Shown here: piece by piece, positions 10,776-20,283 of the stretch
Position numbering within the stretch: the stretch's first letter is position 1
Layout: the number at the start of each line of letters is the position of its first letter
Assembly: GCA_900539695.1 (NCBI GenBank)
Contig: UQDG01000009.1
Span: 19,390 to 83,389 of the forward strand
Source: an uncultured Oscillospiraceae bacterium
GTDB lineage: Bacteria > Bacillota > Clostridia > Oscillospirales > Ruminococcaceae
Length of the DNA: 64,000 nt
Direction of reading: 5' to 3'
Made by a program: the position numbers and the translations under genes
The notes under the pieces: generated by a model
The model's database searches: none
Seen by the model: only the letters and a program-made list of their open reading frames with translations
What the model was told of the DNA's origin: nothing

Positions 10776-12164
10776 TCACTCGCCCTTGTTTTCCTCTTCC
10801 TTCGGCTCCTCGTCCTTCTTGGCAGCAGCCTTCTTGGTGGTCTTGCGGGTGGTCTTCTTAGCGGGCTTCTTCTCCTCGGCAGCACCGGCAACGATGTTAG
10901 CCTTGGACTTCACGAAGTCGATAGCCTTGTTGACAGCCAGATCCTTCTTGACGGCAGCAGCGTCGACCAAGCTCTTGACCTTGTCAGCCTCCATCTGGTA
11001 AGCATCGGCAATGCGCTTGATCTCGGCCTCGAACTCTTCCTCGGTAGCCTCGATGCTCTCCTTGGCAACGATAGCCTCCATGGCGAGACGCATCTTGACC
11101 TGTTTGTCGGCCTGCTCACGGAACTGCTCCTTGAACTGGTCCATGGTCATGCCCATGTACTGCAGGTACTGCTCGAGCTTGAGGCCCTGCTGGGAGATGC
11201 GGTACTGGAAGTCCTGAACCAGCTCCTCGATGCGGGAGTCGATCATGGCATCGGGGATGTCGGCCTTCATGTTGTTGACGACCTGGTCGATCAGATCGTT
11301 CTCGACCTTCTGGTCAGCCTGCTTCTCGTGGTTAGCCTGGATACCCTTGCGGATAGAGTCCTTCAACTCGTCCAGGGTGTCGTACTCGCTGACGTCCTTG
11401 GCGAAATCGTCATCCAGTTCGGGCAGCTCCTTGTACTGGACCTCGTGCAGCTTGATCTTGAAGGTGGCGTCCTTGCCAGCCAGTTCCTCAGCCTGATACT
11501 CCTCGGGGAACTTGACGTTGACGTCAAACTCCTCACCGGCCTTGTGGCCAACGACCTGCTCCTCGAATCCGGGGATGAAGGAACCGCTGCCCAGCACCAG
11601 AGAGTAGTGCTCAGCCTTGCCGCCGTCGAAAGCAACGCCATCGACAAAGCCCTCGAAGTCGATATCCACAGTGTCACCGTTCTCGGCAGCGCCCTCACGG
11701 GTCAGCAGACGGCCGTTGCGGTCCTGCATGCGCTTGATCTCAGCGTCAACATCGGCCTCGTCAACAGTCTTGACATCTTTGTTGACAGTTAAACCGGCAT
11801 ACTCGCCCAGCTCGACCTCAGGCTTGACGGCAACCTTGACCTTCAGGGTAGCGCCCTCATCCTCAGACATGGAAACGACCTCGGCGTCGGGACGGCCGAC
11901 AACGTCGATGTTGGCTTCCTTAACGGCAGCCTCGTAGTTCTCGGGGAACAGATCGTTGATGGCGTCGTACTGGAACAGGTCCTTGCCGTACATCTTCTCG
12001 ATCATAGCCTTGGGAGCCTTGCCCTTGCGGAAGCCGGGGATGGCGTACTTCTTGCCCTCGCGCTTGAAAGCGGCGTTGACAGCGGATTTGAAGGTCTCCG
12101 CGTCAATAGAGAACTGCAGTTCGACCATGCTCTTTTCGAGCTTTTCACAGGAAATCAGTTTCAT
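10776..12164 (-). CDS. tig: Trigger factor (ribosome-bound chaperone/prolyl isomerase)
   Basis: A 462-aa protein with the ribosome-binding N-terminal domain carrying the GFRKGKAPKAMIEKMYG signature near residue 45, the FKBP-like isomerase domain in the middle (FEGFVDGVAFDGGKAEHYSL near residue 170) and the helical C-terminal domain. It greets nascent chains at the ribosome exit. It is about 30 residues longer than usual because of a C-terminal tail of alternating Lys and Ala/Thr followed by Glu-rich residues, which looks disordered. It heads the tig-clpP-clpX block. Confidence 0.97.
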   Translation of the reverse strand: MKLISCEKLEKSMVELQFSIDAETFKSAVNAAFKREGKKYAIPGFRKGKAPKAMIEKMYGKDLFQYDAINDLFPENYEAAVKEANIDVVGRPDAEVVSMSEDEGATLKVKVAVKPEVELGEYAGLTVNKDVKTVDEADVDAEIKRMQDRNGRLLTREGAAENGDTVDIDFEGFVDGVAFDGGKAEHYSLVLGSGSFIPGFEEQVVGHKAGEEFDVNVKFPEEYQAEELAGKDATFKIKLHEVQYKELPELDDDFAKDVSEYDTLDELKDSIRKGIQANHEKQADQKVENDLIDQVVNNMKADIPDAMIDSRIEELVQDFQYRISQQGLKLEQYLQYMGMTMDQFKEQFREQADKQVKMRLAMEAIVAKESIEATEEEFEAEIKRIADAYQMEADKVKSLVDAAAVKKDLAVNKAIDFVKSKANIVAGAAEEKKPAKKTTRKTTKKAAAKKDEEPKEEENKGE

Positions 12165-12207
12165 TTATAAATTCCTCCAAAAATAAATGTACATAAAAAT
12201 ACAAGTT

Positions 12208-12213
12208 ATTATA
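12208..12213 (-). promoter_or_regulatory. Extended -10 promoter of tig
   Basis: TGCTATAAT on the minus strand 44 bp upstream of the tig start is an extended -10 element. No convincing -35 hexamer is seen at the right distance. Confidence 0.55.
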
Positions 12214-12303
12214 GCATGTTCCCGCCAAGAATACCAGCCCTGTTTTGAAAATTTTAACAAATCAGAGCTCATTTTCCGAAGAAAATGACGGTTTTGCCGG
12301 GTT

Positions 12304-12987
12304 TCAGCCGATTTTATAGGGGCAGAACGCCAGACCATCCGCCGAAATCAGGCGGTAGGCGATACCGTCCACCGTTCCCTGCACAGCGTAACGAATCGAT
12401 TTTCCGTGCAGGTGACCATAATAACATTCAGTCACACCGAACTCCTGCAGCACATCCACCAGCTCTTTGGCGCTGGCGCCGGGGTAGACCGGCGGATAGT
12501 GCAGGAAGGCGATTTTGCGGGGCGTGTCCCCCGCCGCCTGCAGGCTCATCCGCAGGCGGCCAGCCTCCCGCGCCATCAGCTTTTCGCCCTGGGCTGCCAC
12601 ATCGTCAAAGGGCCAGCCGCGGGTGCCGCAGAGGGCCGTATCGCCTATGATGCAGGCATTGTTATGCAGGATATGCAGCGTATCGAAGCCGGAATCCACC
12701 AGAAATTTGTCCATCTTGCGGGTGGTGGTCCACCAGTAGTCGTGGTTGCCCTTCAGCAGCCATTTCTGGCCCGGCAGGTTCTGGATAAAGGCAAAGTCGG
12801 CTTTGGTATCGTTCAGGTTCATGGCCCAGCTGGTATCCCCCGCCAGCACCACGGTATCCCCGGGGCTGATGAGTTTGCGCCAGTTGGCTTCGAGTCTGGG
12901 CAGATACCCCTCCCAGCCGGGAAAGATATCCATGGGTTTATCTGCCCCTAAGGAGAGGTGCAGGTCTCCGATCACAAACAGGGCCAT
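12304..12987 (-). CDS. Calcineurin-like metallophosphoesterase
   Basis: A 227-aa protein with metallophosphoesterase motifs in order: GDLHLS (residues 7-12), GDTSW near 47, GNHDYWW near 85 and a C-terminal YYGHLHG near 190. These bind a two-metal centre. The family includes UPF0046-like phosphoesterases of unknown substrate. I take ATG 12987 because AAAGGGGGGCGTGT precedes it and the protein aligns with the metal motif from its first residues; an upstream extension would run into thrC. It lies 31 bp after thrC. Confidence 0.88.
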   Translation of the reverse strand: MALFVIGDLHLSLGADKPMDIFPGWEGYLPRLEANWRKLISPGDTVVLAGDTSWAMNLNDTKADFAFIQNLPGQKWLLKGNHDYWWTTTRKMDKFLVDSGFDTLHILHNNACIIGDTALCGTRGWPFDDVAAQGEKLMAREAGRLRMSLQAAGDTPRKIAFLHYPPVYPGASAKELVDVLQEFGVTECYYGHLHGKSIRYAVQGTVDGIAYRLISADGLAFCPYKIG

Positions 12988-13018
12988 ACACGCCCCCCTT
13001 TCATAAAATTGCGGTAGC

Positions 13019-14467
13019 TCAGCGCAGGGCTGCGGCGCGGATCTCTGCAGGCTCGATGACGGTGTTGAAGCGTACCGGCAGTTTATCCAGTTCACGCAGG
13101 CTGGCCGGGGCCGCGGCGCCGGTCTTGGCGGTCAGCGCGGCCATAGCGGCAAAGTCACTTTCCGGGGCGGTCTCGCCCAGAGCGGCCAGTACATCACGCG
13201 GGAACTTGAACGGGCTGGCGGTGGAGAGCACCACCATCGGCGCGTCGCTGCGGTTGGCTTCGGCCACATGGAACGCCACGGCGGTGTGGGTGTCGCAGAG
13301 GTAGCCGTCGCGCTCAAAGCGTACGCGGATCTCGGCGGCACCGGCAGCGTCATCGGCGTAACCGGCGGCGAAGCTGGCCTGAATTTTCGCCAGCGTCTCG
13401 GCATCCACGGTGTACTTGCCGGTGGCGGCCAGTTCCTGCATCCAGCCCTCGACCTTTTCGGCACTGCCGCTGGTATGCAGCAGCAGGCGCTCGAGGTTGG
13501 AGGAGATCAGGATGTCCATGGACGGCGAGGTAGTCTTGTAGAAGGTGCGGCGGGCATCATAGGTGCCGGTCTTGATAAAGTCCGTCAGGACGTTATTCTT
13601 ATTGGAGGCACAAATCAGCTTACCCACGGGCAGACCCATCTGTTTGGCGTAGTAACCGGCCAGAATGTCGCCAAAGTTGCCAGTGGGCACGCAGAAATCA
13701 ACAGGCTTGCCCCATGCGACAGCGCCCTGCTCCGCCAGGCGGAAGTAGGCGTAGAAGTAGTAGACGATCTGCGGCACCAGGCGGCCCCAGTTGATGGAGT
13801 TGGCGCTGGACAGGCGGATGTGGCGGGCTTCCAGCTCGGCGGCAACGGACTCATCGGCAAAAACGCGCTTTACGCCGGTCTGAGCGTCGTCGAAGTTACC
13901 CTCGACGGCGTAGACCTGGACGTTATCGCCCTTCTGGGTAGCCATCTGCAAATGCTGGATCTCGCTGGTGCCGGCGTTGGGATAAAAGACCTCGATCTCA
14001 ATGCCGTCCAGATCCGCATAACCGGCCAAGGCAGCCTTGCCGGTATCGCCGGAAGTTGCCACCAAAATGCGGGTGGTCTCGGTGCGGCCCAGGTTCTTTT
14101 TGGCTTCGACCAGCAGTTTGGGCATCAGCTGCAGAGCGTAATCCTTGAACGCGCAGGTGGGGCCATGCCACAGTTCCAGCGCGTAGACGCCGTCGCTGAC
14201 CTTGACGGTCTCGCCTGCCTTGCCGCCGAACGCCTCACCGTAGGTGGCGGCAGTGGCACTGTGCAGGAAGTCGGCGCTGTAATCAGTCAGGAAGCCTTTG
14301 AGTACCTGTTCGGCCAGGGCCGGGTACGGCAGGGACTTCCAGTTTTCCAAATCTGCTTTGGGGAAGGATTCCGGCACAAACAGGCCGCTTTTGGGTGCCA
14401 AACCGCGCACGATCGCCTCGGACGAAGAAACACGGAGTGCGGAATCTCTGGTACTCTGAAACTGCAT
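13019..14467 (-). CDS. thrC: Threonine synthase
   Basis: A 482-aa PLP enzyme converting O-phosphohomoserine to threonine. The PLP lysine is in CAFKDYALQLMPKL near residue 108, with ATSGDTGKAALAGY near 138, both typical of the longer, class II-type ThrC proteins found in Clostridia and yeast. The N-terminus (STRDSALRVSSSEAIVRGLA) also matches that class. No other threonine pathway gene is adjacent, so it looks free-standing at the end of the lepB-rbgA-rnhB-yraN run. Confidence 0.96.
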   Translation of the reverse strand: MQFQSTRDSALRVSSSEAIVRGLAPKSGLFVPESFPKADLENWKSLPYPALAEQVLKGFLTDYSADFLHSATAATYGEAFGGKAGETVKVSDGVYALELWHGPTCAFKDYALQLMPKLLVEAKKNLGRTETTRILVATSGDTGKAALAGYADLDGIEIEVFYPNAGTSEIQHLQMATQKGDNVQVYAVEGNFDDAQTGVKRVFADESVAAELEARHIRLSSANSINWGRLVPQIVYYFYAYFRLAEQGAVAWGKPVDFCVPTGNFGDILAGYYAKQMGLPVGKLICASNKNNVLTDFIKTGTYDARRTFYKTTSPSMDILISSNLERLLLHTSGSAEKVEGWMQELAATGKYTVDAETLAKIQASFAAGYADDAAGAAEIRVRFERDGYLCDTHTAVAFHVAEANRSDAPMVVLSTASPFKFPRDVLAALGETAPESDFAAMAALTAKTGAAAPASLRELDKLPVRFNTVIEPAEIRAAALR

Positions 14468-14535
14468 ATCGAAAACCCTCCTATTTTTTAGACCTTTATA
14501 AAACCTCTATATTCCAGCTTTGGGGCATTGCCGCC

Positions 14536-14889
14536 TTAGCATTGGAACGCATCCGGGATACAATGGATCTGCCAGGCATCGCCTGCGGGGGTAACTTCCA
14601 CCACGTCAAAGCGGATGCTGGCGTCTGCATAAGGGCTGTGCTGCAGGTAGTATTGGGCCGCCAAAATCAGGCGGCGCTGTTTGCGGGCATCCACGGCCGC
14701 GGCCGGGGCATCCAGCATGCGGCCCGCCCGAGTCTTGACCTCGGCAAAGACGAGCTGGCCGTCTTTATACAAAACAAGGTCCAGTTCCCCCATGCGGGTG
14801 CGGTAGTTGTGGTTTAACAGCAGGTAACCGCGGTGCATGTAGTACTTGGCGGCCAGGGCCTCGCCTTTACGGCCGATATTCTCAGTCAT
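14536..14889 (-). CDS. YraN/UPF0102 family endonuclease-like protein
   Basis: A 117-aa protein of the UPF0102 family with a restriction-endonuclease-like fold. The conserved [22 protein letters not shown] start and the [22 protein letters not shown] core (E, D, ExK) are visible. Its cellular role is not established. It overlaps the 3' end of rnhB by 8 bp, an arrangement common in Firmicutes where yraN follows rnhB. Confidence 0.9.
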   Translation of the reverse strand: MTENIGRKGEALAAKYYMHRGYLLLNHNYRTRMGELDLVLYKDGQLVFAEVKTRAGRMLDAPAAAVDARKQRRLILAAQYYLQHSPYADASIRFDVVEVTPAGDAWQIHCIPDAFQC

Positions 14890-15556
14890 GCCAGTAGCCC
14901 TGCTTTTTCAAAAAGCTGCGGCGGTAAAAGGGCTGGATGCCGTACCGGGCGATCAGCTCATAATGCAGCTTGGTGGGATAGCCTTTGTGTTTGGCCAGCT
15001 GGTACTGGGGGTACTGCTTGTCCAGTTCCAGCATGTAGCGGTCACGGCTGACCTTGGCCAAGATGGATGCTGCCGCGATGGACGCACTGTTGGCATCGCC
15101 CTTGACGACGGATTCTGCCGTCTGGGCAAGGCCGGGCGGGCAGCGGTTGCCATCGATGAGCACATGATCCGGCCGGAGGTCCAGCCCTGCTACGGCCTGC
15201 GCCATGCCGTCCATAGTAGCCCAGAGGATATTGCGCTCGTCAATCTCCTGTGGCGTGATGAAGACGATCTTATAGGCAAGGGCGCAGCGGGTGATCTCGT
15301 CAAACAAAGCCTCGCGGCGCTTCTCGGTCAGCTTTTTGGAGTCGTTGACCCCCTCGATGGGGTTATCCGGGTTCAGGATGACGGCGGCACAGCAGACCGG
15401 CCCGCACAAGGGGCCGCGGCCCGCTTCGTCTACGCCGCAGATAACACCATGGGCGGCGCGCTTTTCGGCGTCAAAGGCGTAAAGGGAATCACTGGATGGC
15501 TTAGTCTTCGTCGTCCGTGAAGTCCGGGTCGTCTTCGGGGAAGTCGTCTTCGGCAT
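14882..15556 (-). CDS. rnhB: Ribonuclease HII
   Basis: A 224-aa RNase HII that removes ribonucleotides and RNA primers from DNA hybrids. The catalytic signature [14 protein letters not shown] is near residue 40, with [11 protein letters not shown] and the [20 protein letters not shown] motif further on. The first 30 residues are a Thr/Lys/Arg-rich, low-complexity extension. The gene starts 56 bp inside rbgA in another frame; a strong AGGAGGTG lies 8 nt before this ATG, so the overlapping start looks real. Confidence 0.94.
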   Translation of the reverse strand: MPKTTSPKTTRTSRTTKTKPSSDSLYAFDAEKRAAHGVICGVDEAGRGPLCGPVCCAAVILNPDNPIEGVNDSKKLTEKRREALFDEITRCALAYKIVFITPQEIDERNILWATMDGMAQAVAGLDLRPDHVLIDGNRCPPGLAQTAESVVKGDANSASIAAASILAKVSRDRYMLELDKQYPQYQLAKHKGYPTKLHYELIARYGIQPFYRRSFLKKQGYWHD

Positions 15557-16460
15557 AGTCGTCCACCTCCTCTGCGGTATCGCGGTGGGGCGGGCGCTCC
15601 AGCGAGAGACGGCCCCACTTGCTGGCGCGGAACTCCCCCACCAGCATCTTGGCGGCGCGCTCGGTATCCACCTCGCCGCCGGAGATCAGCATGCCGCGCT
15701 TAGCGCCGATGGCCTGCAAAAGATCGTAGGGCGGCAGTTCCAGTGCGCTCTCGTCCAGCTTGTAGCGGGCCAACAGCTGCTCCGGGTAGATGCCCCGCAC
15801 GCTGGAAAGCAAGCCGCAGGCCAGCTCCTCGATGTCAAGGATGTCGTCGCGGATGGAGCCGATGAAGGCGAGGTTGGAGGCTGTTTCCAGCGAGTCAAAC
15901 TTCTTCCACAGCACACCGGGCATGTCCATCAGGTCGAAGTTATCGACGGAGATCCACTGCTTGCCGCGGGTGACACCGGGCTTGTTGGCAGCTTTGGCGC
16001 GGGTGGTGCCTGCGAAGGAGTTGATGAAAGTGGACTTGCCCACGTTGGGGATGCCCACCACCATCACGCGGATGGCGGCGCCCACCATGCCGCGGTTGCG
16101 GCGGCGGGCCATCAGGGCGGAAAGCTCTTTCTCGATGGGGCCTTTGGCGGCGGTGGCGCGGCCCCGCTGCTTGGAATCCATGGCCAGGCAGCCAGCCCCG
16201 GCACTTTTAAAATAGGCCAGCCACTGCTTGGTGATCTCGGGGTCAGCCAGGTCGGCCTTATTGAGGATATACAGGTGGGGCTTGCCCGCCGTGATCCGCT
16301 CGATTTCTGGGTTCAGGCTGGAAAGCGGGATACGCGCGTCGAGGATCTGCAAAACGCAGTCCACATTGCGGATCTCTTTTTCCATCAGGCGCAGGGTCTT
16401 GGTCATGTGACCGGGGAACCACTGGATCTGACGGCTGTTAATGATGTCACTCTGGCTCAT
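15501..16460 (-). CDS. rbgA: Ribosome biogenesis GTPase RbgA (YlqF)
   Basis: A 319-aa circularly permuted GTPase needed for late 50S subunit assembly. The motifs run in permuted order: NKADL near residue 68 (G4), SKQRG near 95, [16 protein letters not shown] near 138 (G1), then DMPG near 182 (G3). The N-terminal [13 protein letters not shown] is the YlqF signature. The C-terminus is an extra acidic tail of Asp/Glu, whose coding sequence also carries the ribosome binding site and first codons of rnhB. It overlaps the end of lepB by 4 bp, as in the classical lepB-rbgA-rnhB order. Confidence 0.97.
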   Translation of the reverse strand: MSQSDIINSRQIQWFPGHMTKTLRLMEKEIRNVDCVLQILDARIPLSSLNPEIERITAGKPHLYILNKADLADPEITKQWLAYFKSAGAGCLAMDSKQRGRATAAKGPIEKELSALMARRRNRGMVGAAIRVMVVGIPNVGKSTFINSFAGTTRAKAANKPGVTRGKQWISVDNFDLMDMPGVLWKKFDSLETASNLAFIGSIRDDILDIEELACGLLSSVRGIYPEQLLARYKLDESALELPPYDLLQAIGAKRGMLISGGEVDTERAAKMLVGEFRASKWGRLSLERPPHRDTAEEVDDYAEDDFPEDDPDFTDDED

Positions 16461-17002
16461 TGCACAACTCCTATTTTACTGAAAGGCAGGATGCGCCACA
16501 GGGCCGTGCCCAGGATGTCCCGCGTGTCGACGCAGCCAATATCGGTGCTGCGGCTGTCTTTGGACCCGTTGCGGTTATCGCCCATCAGGAACAGGCAGTT
16601 GTCCGGCACGGTCAGGGGGAAGTCCATCCCCTCATACGTATATGTAGGCTCGGCGGTGTAGGGCTCGTCCAGGGCTTCTCCATTGCGGTAGACGATACCG
16701 GCGGTGAAGTCGATGTCGATGGTATCCCCCGCTTTGCCGATGACCCGCTTGACCAGCGGCTTGCCATACGGGATGTAGCTGTCCACGATGACGACGTCGC
16801 CATAATCCGGGGTCTTCAGCGGCGTCATCAGCAGGCGCTCGCCATTTAACAGCGTGGGCTGCATCGAGTGGCCATCTACCTGCACGACCCGCAGGCCGAA
16901 GGTGAATACCAGCGCAATGACCGCCACGGCCACGGCGAGGGCATCGTACCATTCTAAAATGTCTTTGTTGCGTTTATAGCGGTCTTTAAAGGGCATTGCC
17001 AT
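16457..17002 (-). CDS. lepB: Signal peptidase I
   Basis: A 181-aa type I signal peptidase with one N-terminal membrane segment (residues about 20-40). The catalytic Ser is in GHSMQPTL near residue 45 and the Lys in VKRVIGKAGD near residue 85; the GDNRNGSKDSR box is near 140. It cleaves exported preproteins on the outer face of the membrane. It sits between rplS and rbgA as in many Firmicutes. Confidence 0.96.
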   Translation of the reverse strand: MAMPFKDRYKRNKDILEWYDALAVAVAVIALVFTFGLRVVQVDGHSMQPTLLNGERLLMTPLKTPDYGDVVIVDSYIPYGKPLVKRVIGKAGDTIDIDFTAGIVYRNGEALDEPYTAEPTYTYEGMDFPLTVPDNCLFLMGDNRNGSKDSRSTDIGCVDTRDILGTALWRILPFSKIGVVQ

Positions 17003-17034
17003 GGGCTGCCACCCTCCTTAGATGCAAAAATACG

Positions 17035-17070
17035 AAAAAAGGGAGAACGCCAACCGTCCTCCCCTTTTTT
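17035..17070 (-). terminator. Terminator between rplS and lepB (possibly bidirectional)
   Basis: AAAAAAGGG(G)AGGACGG / CGTTCTCCCTTTTTT arms flank a short loop, giving a T-tract on both strands. It lies immediately after the rplS stop. Confidence 0.75.
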
Positions 17071-17079
17071 GCAGTATGC

Positions 17080-17421
17080 TCAGATGCGTGCCTTGACCTT
17101 GGCGGCCTTGCCGGTGCGCTCGCGCAGGTAGAAGAGCTTCGCACGACGGACCTTGCCGCGGCGAACGACCTCGACCTTCTCAACGAACGGGCTGTTGACC
17201 GGGAACACACGCTCAACGCCGACACCGTAAGAAGTACGGCGGACGGTGAAAGTCTCAGCGATGCCGCCATGCTTCTTAGCAATAACGGTACCCTCGAAAG
17301 CCTGGATACGCTCCTTGTCGCCTTCCTTGATACGGACGGAGACGCGAACGGTGTCGCCGACTTCGAACTGGGGCTTGTTCTCTTTGATCATACCCTCGGT
17401 AAAATGCTTGATTGCGTCCAT
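17080..17421 (-). CDS. rplS: 50S ribosomal protein L19
   Basis: A 113-aa ribosomal protein at the 30S-50S interface. The [20 protein letters not shown] motif near residue 20, [12 protein letters not shown] near 42 and the C-terminal [20 protein letters not shown] are standard. It is transcribed from a consensus promoter with a structured leader, typical of autoregulated L19 operons. Confidence 0.98.
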   Translation of the reverse strand: MDAIKHFTEGMIKENKPQFEVGDTVRVSVRIKEGDKERIQAFEGTVIAKKHGGIAETFTVRRTSYGVGVERVFPVNSPFVEKVEVVRRGKVRRAKLFYLRERTGKAAKVKARI

Positions 17422-17535
17422 GTTATGAATTCCTCCATGTTTTTGCGACGTTCATACACGAATGTTTCGTCAGAGGACCGCCTGTATAATGATTTGTCAT
17501 TATCCCGCCGATGGCTCGGCGGCACTAACGCTTTA
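17422..17535 (-). promoter_or_regulatory. Structured 5' leader of rplS (L19 leader candidate)
   Basis: About 110 nt between the transcription start region and rplS. A strong GCCGCCGAGCCATCGGCGG hairpin (about 17508-17527) and an AATGA..TCATT stem next to it are visible. L19 leaders in Firmicutes are a known class of ribosomal-protein autoregulatory RNAs; assignment here rests on position and structure, not a covariance match. Confidence 0.55.
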
Positions 17536-17537
17536 GT

Positions 17538-17566
17538 ATTATAGCATCTTGGCAGTGGTTTGGCAA
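17538..17566 (-). promoter_or_regulatory. rplS promoter
   Basis: TTGCCA (17561-17566) and TATAAT (17538-17543) with a 17-bp spacer on the minus strand. Confidence 0.82.
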
Positions 17567-17577
17567 GTGGGTTTACA

Positions 17578-17603
17578 CAAATTGCCGGGTAAAAATCCGG
17601 CAA
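17578..17603 (-). terminator. Terminator after the DUF2344 gene
   Basis: TTGCCGGATTTTTACCCGGCAA hairpin on the minus strand about 40 bp after the stop, followed by a short TTTG. The T-tract is weak. Confidence 0.5.
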
Positions 17604-17643
17604 AAATGCGGAATCAGCGCCGGTTTTTTCTGTGCAATATCAC

Positions 17644-18294
17644 TTACTCAAAATCCACGCCTGATTTGTTATAAAGATGCGTGCGCAGGACACGGCACTG
17701 CCAGATGGGTGCGCCGCCGTGCTGCTGTAAAAAGTCCATCAGCAGCGAGGGATTCAGGTTCAGTGCTTCTCCGCTGCCGCAGGGCAGCTTGACCGAGAAC
17801 TCGATGTTGTCCCCGGCTTCCTCGCAGTCGATATGGCTCAGATACTGCTTGAGGTCCAGCGTTTTCTGGCCGCGCTTGGTCTTTTTGGTGACCTCTGCCT
17901 GCTCAGCATTGTTGTAGGCCTCGATGGCAGCCAGGCCGCTTTTTGGCATTGTGACGGCGTAGACAGCCGTTTCGATCTCGGCGACCTTCTCCACAGCCGG
18001 GGCCACTTTGGTAATGACGATGCCGCGGGGCATCAACGGCTGCAAAGCGTTTTTCCAAGCCTCACCGTCGATCATCTCCTGCTCGGTCTTGACCTCGCAG
18101 CTTTCGCACAGACTCTCCTGCCCTAAGGATAGCGGACAGGAAAAGGACAGGTAGATGTGCGGGTTATAGCCTTGGGTGTAATACACCGGCAGATCGCTCA
18201 TTTTTAAGATACGGTGGAACACCCGCTGCAGATCCAGCAGCGAGATGTAGGCGGCCTCCCCGCATTTCTCAAAGAAGATTCTTACTGTAGTCAA
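17644..18294 (-). CDS. TIGR03936/DUF2344 radical-SAM-associated protein
   Basis: A 216-aa protein of the family that in Clostridia and Actinobacteria is always next to or fused with a TIGR03960 radical SAM protein. The start (VRIFFEKCGEAAYISLLDLQRVF) and the YTQGYNPHIYLSFSCPLSLG segment near residue 42 are typical. Function is unknown; a link to tRNA or ribosome modification is often suspected from its gene neighbourhoods. It overlaps the end of the radical SAM gene by 26 bp, showing tight translational coupling. Confidence 0.87.
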   Translation of the reverse strand: MTTVRIFFEKCGEAAYISLLDLQRVFHRILKMSDLPVYYTQGYNPHIYLSFSCPLSLGQESLCESCEVKTEQEMIDGEAWKNALQPLMPRGIVITKVAPAVEKVAEIETAVYAVTMPKSGLAAIEAYNNAEQAEVTKKTKRGQKTLDLKQYLSHIDCEEAGDNIEFSVKLPCGSGEALNLNPSLLMDFLQQHGGAPIWQCRVLRTHLYNKSGVDFE

Positions 18295-20134
18295 AGCAGG
18301 GACCTCCGATCAGTTTATTGGCACCGCAGGCACTGCACTGGCGGTTGCAGGGCTGGGTCGTCTGGGCAGCCAGCGCCTTGTTGTACTCCCGCACCAGGTG
18401 GGCTTTGGTGACGCCTACGTCCAGGTGGTCCCAAGGCGTGACCTCGTCCAGGCCGATGGTGCGGTAGTTGTAGAAGTCCGGGTCGATGCCGCAGGCAGCA
18501 AAGGCGTTCATCCAGCGGTCGTAGTCGAAATATTCCTCCCAGGTATCGAAGAAGGCGCCATTCTCAAAGGCGGTCTCGATGACCTTACCAAGGCGGCGGT
18601 CGCCCTTGGCGAAGACGCCCTCCAGCACACTGGTGGTGGAATCGTGGTAGTTGACCTTGATCTTGCGGGAATGTACACAACTAAGCAGATATTTCTGCTT
18701 TTCCCGCAGTTCCTCGCGTCGATCCTGGGCGCAGAACTGGAACGGGGTGTCCGGCTTGGGCACGAAGCAGGCCACGCTGATGGTGACCTGGACGCCCTTG
18801 CCTTTCGGACGGTCGGGGATGGTATAGAACAGGTCGACCACCTGCTGGGCGGTGTCAGCGATGCCTTTGATGTCCTCCATCGTCTCGGTGGGCAGGCCCA
18901 TCATGAAGTAGAGCTTGACTGAGGTATAGCCCTCGGAGAAAGCGATGCGGCAGCCGCGCTCGATCTGCTCCCAGGTGACGTTTTTGTTGATGACATCCCG
19001 CAGGCGCTGGGTGCCGGCTTCGGCCGCAAAGGTCAGGCCGCTCTTGCGCACCTTGGTGGTTTTCTCCACCAGTGATTGGGAGAAGTTGTCCACGCGCAGC
19101 GAGGGCAGCGACAGGCTGACGTGGTCGGCCTCAGCCCAGCTGTTCAGTTCATCCAGAATGTCCTCCAGCCGGGAATGGTCGGAGGTGGAAAGGCTCGAAA
19201 GGCTCAGCTCGTCATAGCCGGTGTTGCGGCAAAGCTGGCGGGCGCTCTCGCTGATAAGCTTGGGGCTGCGCTCGCGGAAGGGACGGTACAGCTGGCCTGC
19301 CTGGCAAAACCGGCAGCCGCGCACACAGCCGCGCAGCACCTCGACGCAGGCGCGGTCCTGCACAGCGCCGACCAGAGGCACCACAAAGTTTTTAGGCGGC
19401 TCATAGTCGTCCATATTTTTGACGATGGCCTTGGTGACACGTGCAGGCACGCCGGGGCGGTTGGGCTTGACGGCCTCGATGCGGCCATCCTCCTTATACG
19501 TTACATCGTAGAAAGACGGGATGTAGACGCCGGGGATCTTAGCCATTTCCAGCAGCAGCTGTTCTTTCGTCCACCCCTGTTTTTTGCCCTGCTCCACGGC
19601 GGCACAGATGTCCTGCAGCATCTGCTCACCCTCACCCAGCTGCATGACGTCGAAGAAATCCGCCATCGGCTCAGCGTTGCAGACGCAGGGGCCGCCCGCG
19701 ATAATGAGCGGCCAACTGCCGTCACGGTCTGCAGCGCGCAGCGGGATGCCTGACAGGCGCAGCATGGCTAGGATGTTGGTATAGCAAAGTTCGTATTCCA
19801 GCGAGAAGCCGATGATGTCGAAATCCGTCAGCGGATCTTTACTTTCCAGGCAGTAGAGTGGAATGTCCAGGCGCTCCATCTGCTCCTTCATGTCGGTCCA
19901 GGGCATGAAGGCACGCTCACACCACCAGTTTTCGTGGCGGTTGAGGATGTCGTACAAGATCTTCTCGCCCAAAAAGGACATGCCGATCTCGTAGGTATCC
20001 GGGAAGCAGAACGCCATGCGGACATCCACTTTGTCTTTATCTTTATACACGCTGCCCGGCTCGCCGCCGGTATAGCGGCCCGGTTTCTGCACCAGGCTCA
20101 GTGCTTCTTTAAATTTGGGAGAAAATTCCGCCAT
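18269..20134 (-). CDS. TIGR03960 family B12-binding-domain radical SAM protein
   Basis: A 621-aa radical SAM enzyme. The N-terminal third resembles a B12-binding-like Rossmann domain (PGRYTGGEPGSVYKD start, IIAGGPCVCNAEPMADF near residue 145). The [4Fe-4S] motif is RGCVRGCRFCQAG near residue 280 (CxxxCxxC). The C-terminus has an extra Cys cluster, CNRQCSACG near 603, which could hold a second metal site. The substrate is unknown. It is co-transcribed with the DUF2344 partner downstream; in other Clostridia this pair precedes rng, rplU and rpmA, which are not here. Confidence 0.9.
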   Translation of the reverse strand: MAEFSPKFKEALSLVQKPGRYTGGEPGSVYKDKDKVDVRMAFCFPDTYEIGMSFLGEKILYDILNRHENWWCERAFMPWTDMKEQMERLDIPLYCLESKDPLTDFDIIGFSLEYELCYTNILAMLRLSGIPLRAADRDGSWPLIIAGGPCVCNAEPMADFFDVMQLGEGEQMLQDICAAVEQGKKQGWTKEQLLLEMAKIPGVYIPSFYDVTYKEDGRIEAVKPNRPGVPARVTKAIVKNMDDYEPPKNFVVPLVGAVQDRACVEVLRGCVRGCRFCQAGQLYRPFRERSPKLISESARQLCRNTGYDELSLSSLSTSDHSRLEDILDELNSWAEADHVSLSLPSLRVDNFSQSLVEKTTKVRKSGLTFAAEAGTQRLRDVINKNVTWEQIERGCRIAFSEGYTSVKLYFMMGLPTETMEDIKGIADTAQQVVDLFYTIPDRPKGKGVQVTISVACFVPKPDTPFQFCAQDRREELREKQKYLLSCVHSRKIKVNYHDSTTSVLEGVFAKGDRRLGKVIETAFENGAFFDTWEEYFDYDRWMNAFAACGIDPDFYNYRTIGLDEVTPWDHLDVGVTKAHLVREYNKALAAQTTQPCNRQCSACGANKLIGGPCFDYSKNLL

Positions 20135-20214
20135 TATGGTGAACCATCCTTATGGGGCTTGGCCCCTGTTTTACCTGTATTGTACCCGATTTGTGCCCGC
20201 ATTGCAAGGCGGGC

Positions 20215-20252
20215 GCAAAAAAGGCATGCTGCATTATAAAACGCAGCATGCC
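20215..20252 (-). terminator. Terminator after tsf
   Basis: A hairpin with perfect GGCATGCTGCGTTTT-type arms (GGCATGCTGC/GCAGCATGCC, 20223-20252) is followed on the minus strand by TTTTTTG. It lies 31 bp after the tsf stop. Confidence 0.92.
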
Positions 20253-20283
20253 TTATTCTGCATGTTAACTCTGAAAAATCAGA

